64,000 nucleotides of DNA from Halobaculum sp. MBLA0143 (lineage in GTDB: Archaea; Halobacteriota; Halobacteria; Halobacteriales; Haloferacaceae): positions 2,914,001-2,978,000 of the forward strand of contig NZ_JBGKAC010000001.1 of the NCBI RefSeq assembly GCF_041361465.1, in the 5' to 3' direction. The notes beneath the pieces are model-generated. The model saw only the letters and a program-made list of their open reading frames with translations. It ran no database searches and was not told where the DNA came from. Position numbers and translations under genes: made by a program. The first letter of the stretch is position 1; each line of letters opens with the position of its first letter. This document shows, piece by piece, positions 61,486 to 64,000 of the stretch.

Positions 61486-62821
61486 CGAGGTGCTCGTCGT
61501 CGGCGGCGGGCTGGCGGGAGTGACGGCGGCGCTGTCGGCGGCTCGCGCGGGCGCAGACGTGCGGCTGGTGTCCCACAAAGCGAGCACGCTCCGGCAGGCC
61601 TCGGGGCTGATCGACGCCCTGGGGTACGTCCCGTCGGCGTCGGCGGCCGACGCGGACGACGACGAGGGGCCGTTGCAGTCGCCGTACGACGGGATCGACC
61701 GCCTACGGGCGGACCACCCGTTGTCGGTCGTCGGGAGCGACGCGCTCCGAGCGGGGCTGTCGACGTTCGACGACGCGACCGGCGACAGCTACCGCGGCGA
61801 GCACACGGATCGGAACGCGCTCGTCCCGACGGTCGGCGGGACGGTGAAGCCGACGGCCCGTTACCCGGCCTCCGTCGCGGCCGGGCTGGCGAGCGACGCG
61901 CGGCCGACGCTGATCGTCGGGCTGCGGTCGCTGACGGGGTACGACGCCCGGGTGGTCGCCGACGGACTCCGGGCCTCGGGCGTCCCGTTCCCGGTCGCGG
62001 GCGCGGAGGTGTCGTTCGCGGCCGACTTCGCCGTCGACGCGTCGCTGACGCGGCTGGCGACCGCGTTGGACCGCGACGAGCCGTTGGAGGACGGCGACGG
62101 CGCCGCGACGCCGGCCCGGGAGGCGCTGGCGGCCGCCGTCGCACCCCACCTGGACGACGCCGGCGGTCCCGGGGCGTCGGCCGCCCGGGTCGGACTCCCG
62201 GCGTTCCTCGGCGACGACCACCCGGAGGCGGTCCGGACGGAGTTGGCCGAGCGACTGGGTGTCGACGTGTTCGAGGTGCCCGGCACGCCGCCGAGCCTCC
62301 CGGGGATGCGCCTGGAAGACCGGCTGTACGAGGCGTTAGACGAGGCGGGCGTGCGGTTCGAGACCGGCAACCCGGTCGTCGGGACGGTGACGGACACCGG
62401 CGGCGACGACGGCCGGGTCGACCACGTCCTGGTGGAGCGGAAGAACCAACGCGTGCCGTACGCGGCGGAGTCGTACGTTCTGGCGACCGGCGGGCTCGTG
62501 GGTAAGGGGGTCGACAGCGACCGCGAGGCGGTGCGGGAGCCGGCGTTCGGCTGTCACGTCCCCCACCCGGACGACCGGTACGACTGGTTCGTCGACGAGC
62601 CGTTGGGCGACCAGCCGTACGCCCGGTTCGGCGTGGCGACGGACGACCGCCTCCGGCCGCTCGCGGCAGACGAGACGGTACAGTACCCCAACGTCCACGT
62701 CGCCGGCGCGACGCTCGGCGGCGCGGACGTGGCCAGAGAGAAGGCGGCCAGCGGCGTCTCGCTGGCGACCGGCTACGCGGCCGGCGAGTTCGCCGCCGAC
62801 GCCACGGAGCAGTCAACATGA
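61472..62821 (+). CDS. glpB: Anaerobic glycerol-3-phosphate dehydrogenase subunit B
   Basis: FMN/FAD-binding accessory subunit of the GlpABC complex, 449 residues. [30 protein letters not shown] is the dinucleotide-binding loop, and [18 protein letters not shown] with the C-terminal [18 protein letters not shown] is typical of GlpB. The GTG at 61472 overlaps the end of glpA by 14 bases, so translation is coupled. The frame is open upstream inside glpA, but that part has the wrong codon bias. Confidence 0.93.
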   Translation: MAISSEVLVVGGGLAGVTAALSAARAGADVRLVSHKASTLRQASGLIDALGYVPSASAADADDDEGPLQSPYDGIDRLRADHPLSVVGSDALRAGLSTFDDATGDSYRGEHTDRNALVPTVGGTVKPTARYPASVAAGLASDARPTLIVGLRSLTGYDARVVADGLRASGVPFPVAGAEVSFAADFAVDASLTRLATALDRDEPLEDGDGAATPAREALAAAVAPHLDDAGGPGASAARVGLPAFLGDDHPEAVRTELAERLGVDVFEVPGTPPSLPGMRLEDRLYEALDEAGVRFETGNPVVGTVTDTGGDDGRVDHVLVERKNQRVPYAAESYVLATGGLVGKGVDSDREAVREPAFGCHVPHPDDRYDWFVDEPLGDQPYARFGVATDDRLRPLAADETVQYPNVHVAGATLGGADVAREKAASGVSLATGYAAGEFAADATEQST

Positions 62822-64000
62822 CCGACGACACATCCGACACGAACGAGACGAGCGAGACGAACGGGGCAGACCGGACGACGGACCCCCAGCCGCGCGTCCC
62901 CGACCAGGGGCGGGACGAACAGCCGGCGGTGTTCGTCCCGGACGACGGGACGTACGACGACACGACCGGGGGCGACACGGGTGACGCGAGCGACGCGGCC
63001 CGACCCGCGACGGACGGCGGCACGGAGTCGGACTCGTGGCCGTTGGGCGACCACGGCCCGTTGTCGCCGGACGACGACCCGTTGCCGGACGGGAGTGAGG
63101 TCGCCGCCGACGGCGCTGCCGACCCGTTGGACCCCGGGGAGTACGACCCCGTCGACGTGTTCCCCGGCGGCGACCTCGACCTCCGAGAGGGTGCCGACTC
63201 CTGTTACAAGTGTACGTCGTGTGATACGTCCTGTCCGGTCGCGGAGGTGGACGACGACTTCCCGGGGCCGAAGTTCCAGGGGCCAGAGCAGTGGCGGCTC
63301 AAGCGCAAGGAGGACGCCGACATCGACGACTCGATCACGGGCTGTTCGAACTGTATGCGGTGTGACGACGCCTGTCCGTCCGGCGTTCCGTTGTCGCAGA
63401 TGCACAACGAGGCCCGCGGGGAGTACGTCACAGAACAGATGGACAAGCTCTCCAGGGAGTACGTCCGCAACCGGATCCTCTCGAACTACCGTCTGTTCGC
63501 GGAGGCTGCGAGCAAGGTGCCGCGGCTGGCCAACGCCGTGACGAGCCTGCCGGGCGTGGGCTGGCTCGGTGAGAAGGTGTTGGGGGTCGCGGGCGAGCGC
63601 GACTTCCCGGAGTTCGCGACCCAGACGTTCCGGGAGTGGTGGCAGGAGCGTGGCGGCGCGAAGGTGTCGAACTCGGACAAACGGATCGCGTACTTCCACG
63701 GCTGTTACTCCAACTACAACACCCCGGAGGTGGGGAAGGCCGTCGTCCGAGTGTTCGAGTCGTTCGGCTACGAGGTGATGGTGCCCCCGCAGAAGTGCTC
63801 CGGCACGCCGATGTTCGCCAACGGGATGCTGTCGGACGCCCGCCGCCACGCCGAGACGAACGTCCGGGAGCTGACGGACGCCATCGCCGACGGCGCGGAC
63901 GTGATCGCCTCCTGTACCTCCTGTTCGCTGTCGCTGCGTCAGGAGTACCCGGAGCTGTTCGACATCGAGGGGATCGACGACTTAGCGGCTCACACCTACG
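62818..64000 (+). CDS. glpC: Anaerobic glycerol-3-phosphate dehydrogenase subunit C (3' end beyond window)
   Basis: Membrane-associated Fe-S subunit passing electrons from GlpAB to the quinone pool. The ATG at 62818 overlaps the glpB stop in ATGA. Residues 1-125 are an acidic disordered extension not found in bacterial GlpC. Two ferredoxin clusters follow (CYKCTSCDTSCPV and CSNCMRCDDACPS), then CCG-type Cys-rich segments (YFHGCYSNYNTPEVG, then KCSGTPMF and ASCTSCSLSL). The frame is still open at the window end after 394 codons. Confidence 0.94.
   Translation, partial: MTDDTSDTNETSETNGADRTTDPQPRVPDQGRDEQPAVFVPDDGTYDDTTGGDTGDASDAARPATDGGTESDSWPLGDHGPLSPDDDPLPDGSEVAADGAADPLDPGEYDPVDVFPGGDLDLREGADSCYKCTSCDTSCPVAEVDDDFPGPKFQGPEQWRLKRKEDADIDDSITGCSNCMRCDDACPSGVPLSQMHNEARGEYVTEQMDKLSREYVRNRILSNYRLFAEAASKVPRLANAVTSLPGVGWLGEKVLGVAGERDFPEFATQTFREWWQERGGAKVSNSDKRIAYFHGCYSNYNTPEVGKAVVRVFESFGYEVMVPPQKCSGTPMFANGMLSDARRHAETNVRELTDAIADGADVIASCTSCSLSLRQEYPELFDIEGIDDLAAHTY

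Overview
This window comes from a haloarchaeon (class Halobacteria). The supporting signs are very high GC with G/C-ending codons, aspartate- and glutamate-rich proteins, many start codons lying 25-33 bases downstream of an AT-rich TATA-like box with no room for a leader (leaderless transcripts), and archaeal information-processing genes (PCNA, PriL, NMD3, a Tsr3-type rRNA modifier, FtsJ with a TRAM domain). It also has a typical haloarchaeal gene set: twin TatC proteins, a siroheme-dependent heme pathway, GlpABC, a GGGP-synthase-family enzyme and a plant-type 2Fe-2S ferredoxin. I cannot name the genus from sequence alone.

Layout. 1-6.7 kb: a truncated phosphohexomutase, a flavin reductase, a HAD phosphatase, PCNA, an FtsJ methyltransferase, a TPR protein and a DUF424 protein. 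6.9-12.5 kb: one very large class II ribonucleotide reductase gene carrying two LAGLIDADG inteins. 12.7-20.9 kb: a ferredoxin, a wHTH/RelE toxin-antitoxin pair, tRNA-Leu(UAA), ribose-5-phosphate isomerase, a one-histone-fold protein, LarB, proline dehydrogenase, a cupin protein and an M20 peptidase. 21-22.7 kb: an unassigned two-gene operon ending in a PIN-domain protein. 22.7-31 kb: purC, a divergent pair of isoprenoid-lipid-type enzymes, and a heme operon (fused AhbA-AhbB, precorrin-2 dehydrogenase, HemA). 31-34.9 kb: an EamA exporter opposite an Lrp-type regulator with a palindromic operator, and an XPD/DinG-like Fe-S helicase. 34.9-36 kb: an AT-richer accessory module with a proteasome-type Ntn-hydrolase gene that carries a frameshift. 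36-47 kb: NMD3, the divergent TatCo/TatCt pair, a queuosine-precursor-type transporter, an MFS transporter, Tsr3 and seryl-tRNA synthetase. 47-56 kb: a GNAT acetyltransferase, a MinD-like ATPase, PriL, a prepilin peptidase, a sulfatase-family protein, an orphan PD-(D/E)xK nuclease-like gene in a second AT-rich island, a 2Fe-2S ferredoxin, a PiT phosphate transporter and HtpX. 57.3-59.6 kb: a creatininase-family gene cut in two by a TnpB-only insertion sequence. 59.7-64 kb: the glpABC operon, with glpC running off the end.

How the parts fit. Most genes are core metabolism and information processing. The accessory material is concentrated in a few places: the two inteins, the proteasome-like module, the orphan nuclease, the PIN operon and the insertion sequence. 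The strongest leads for something unusual are the proteasome-like gene with its small partner, the PIN operon with its unrecognised 348-residue partner, the AT-rich footprint in the host coding sequence directly before the first intein, and the insertion sequence, whose junctions predict both its target motif and its guide.
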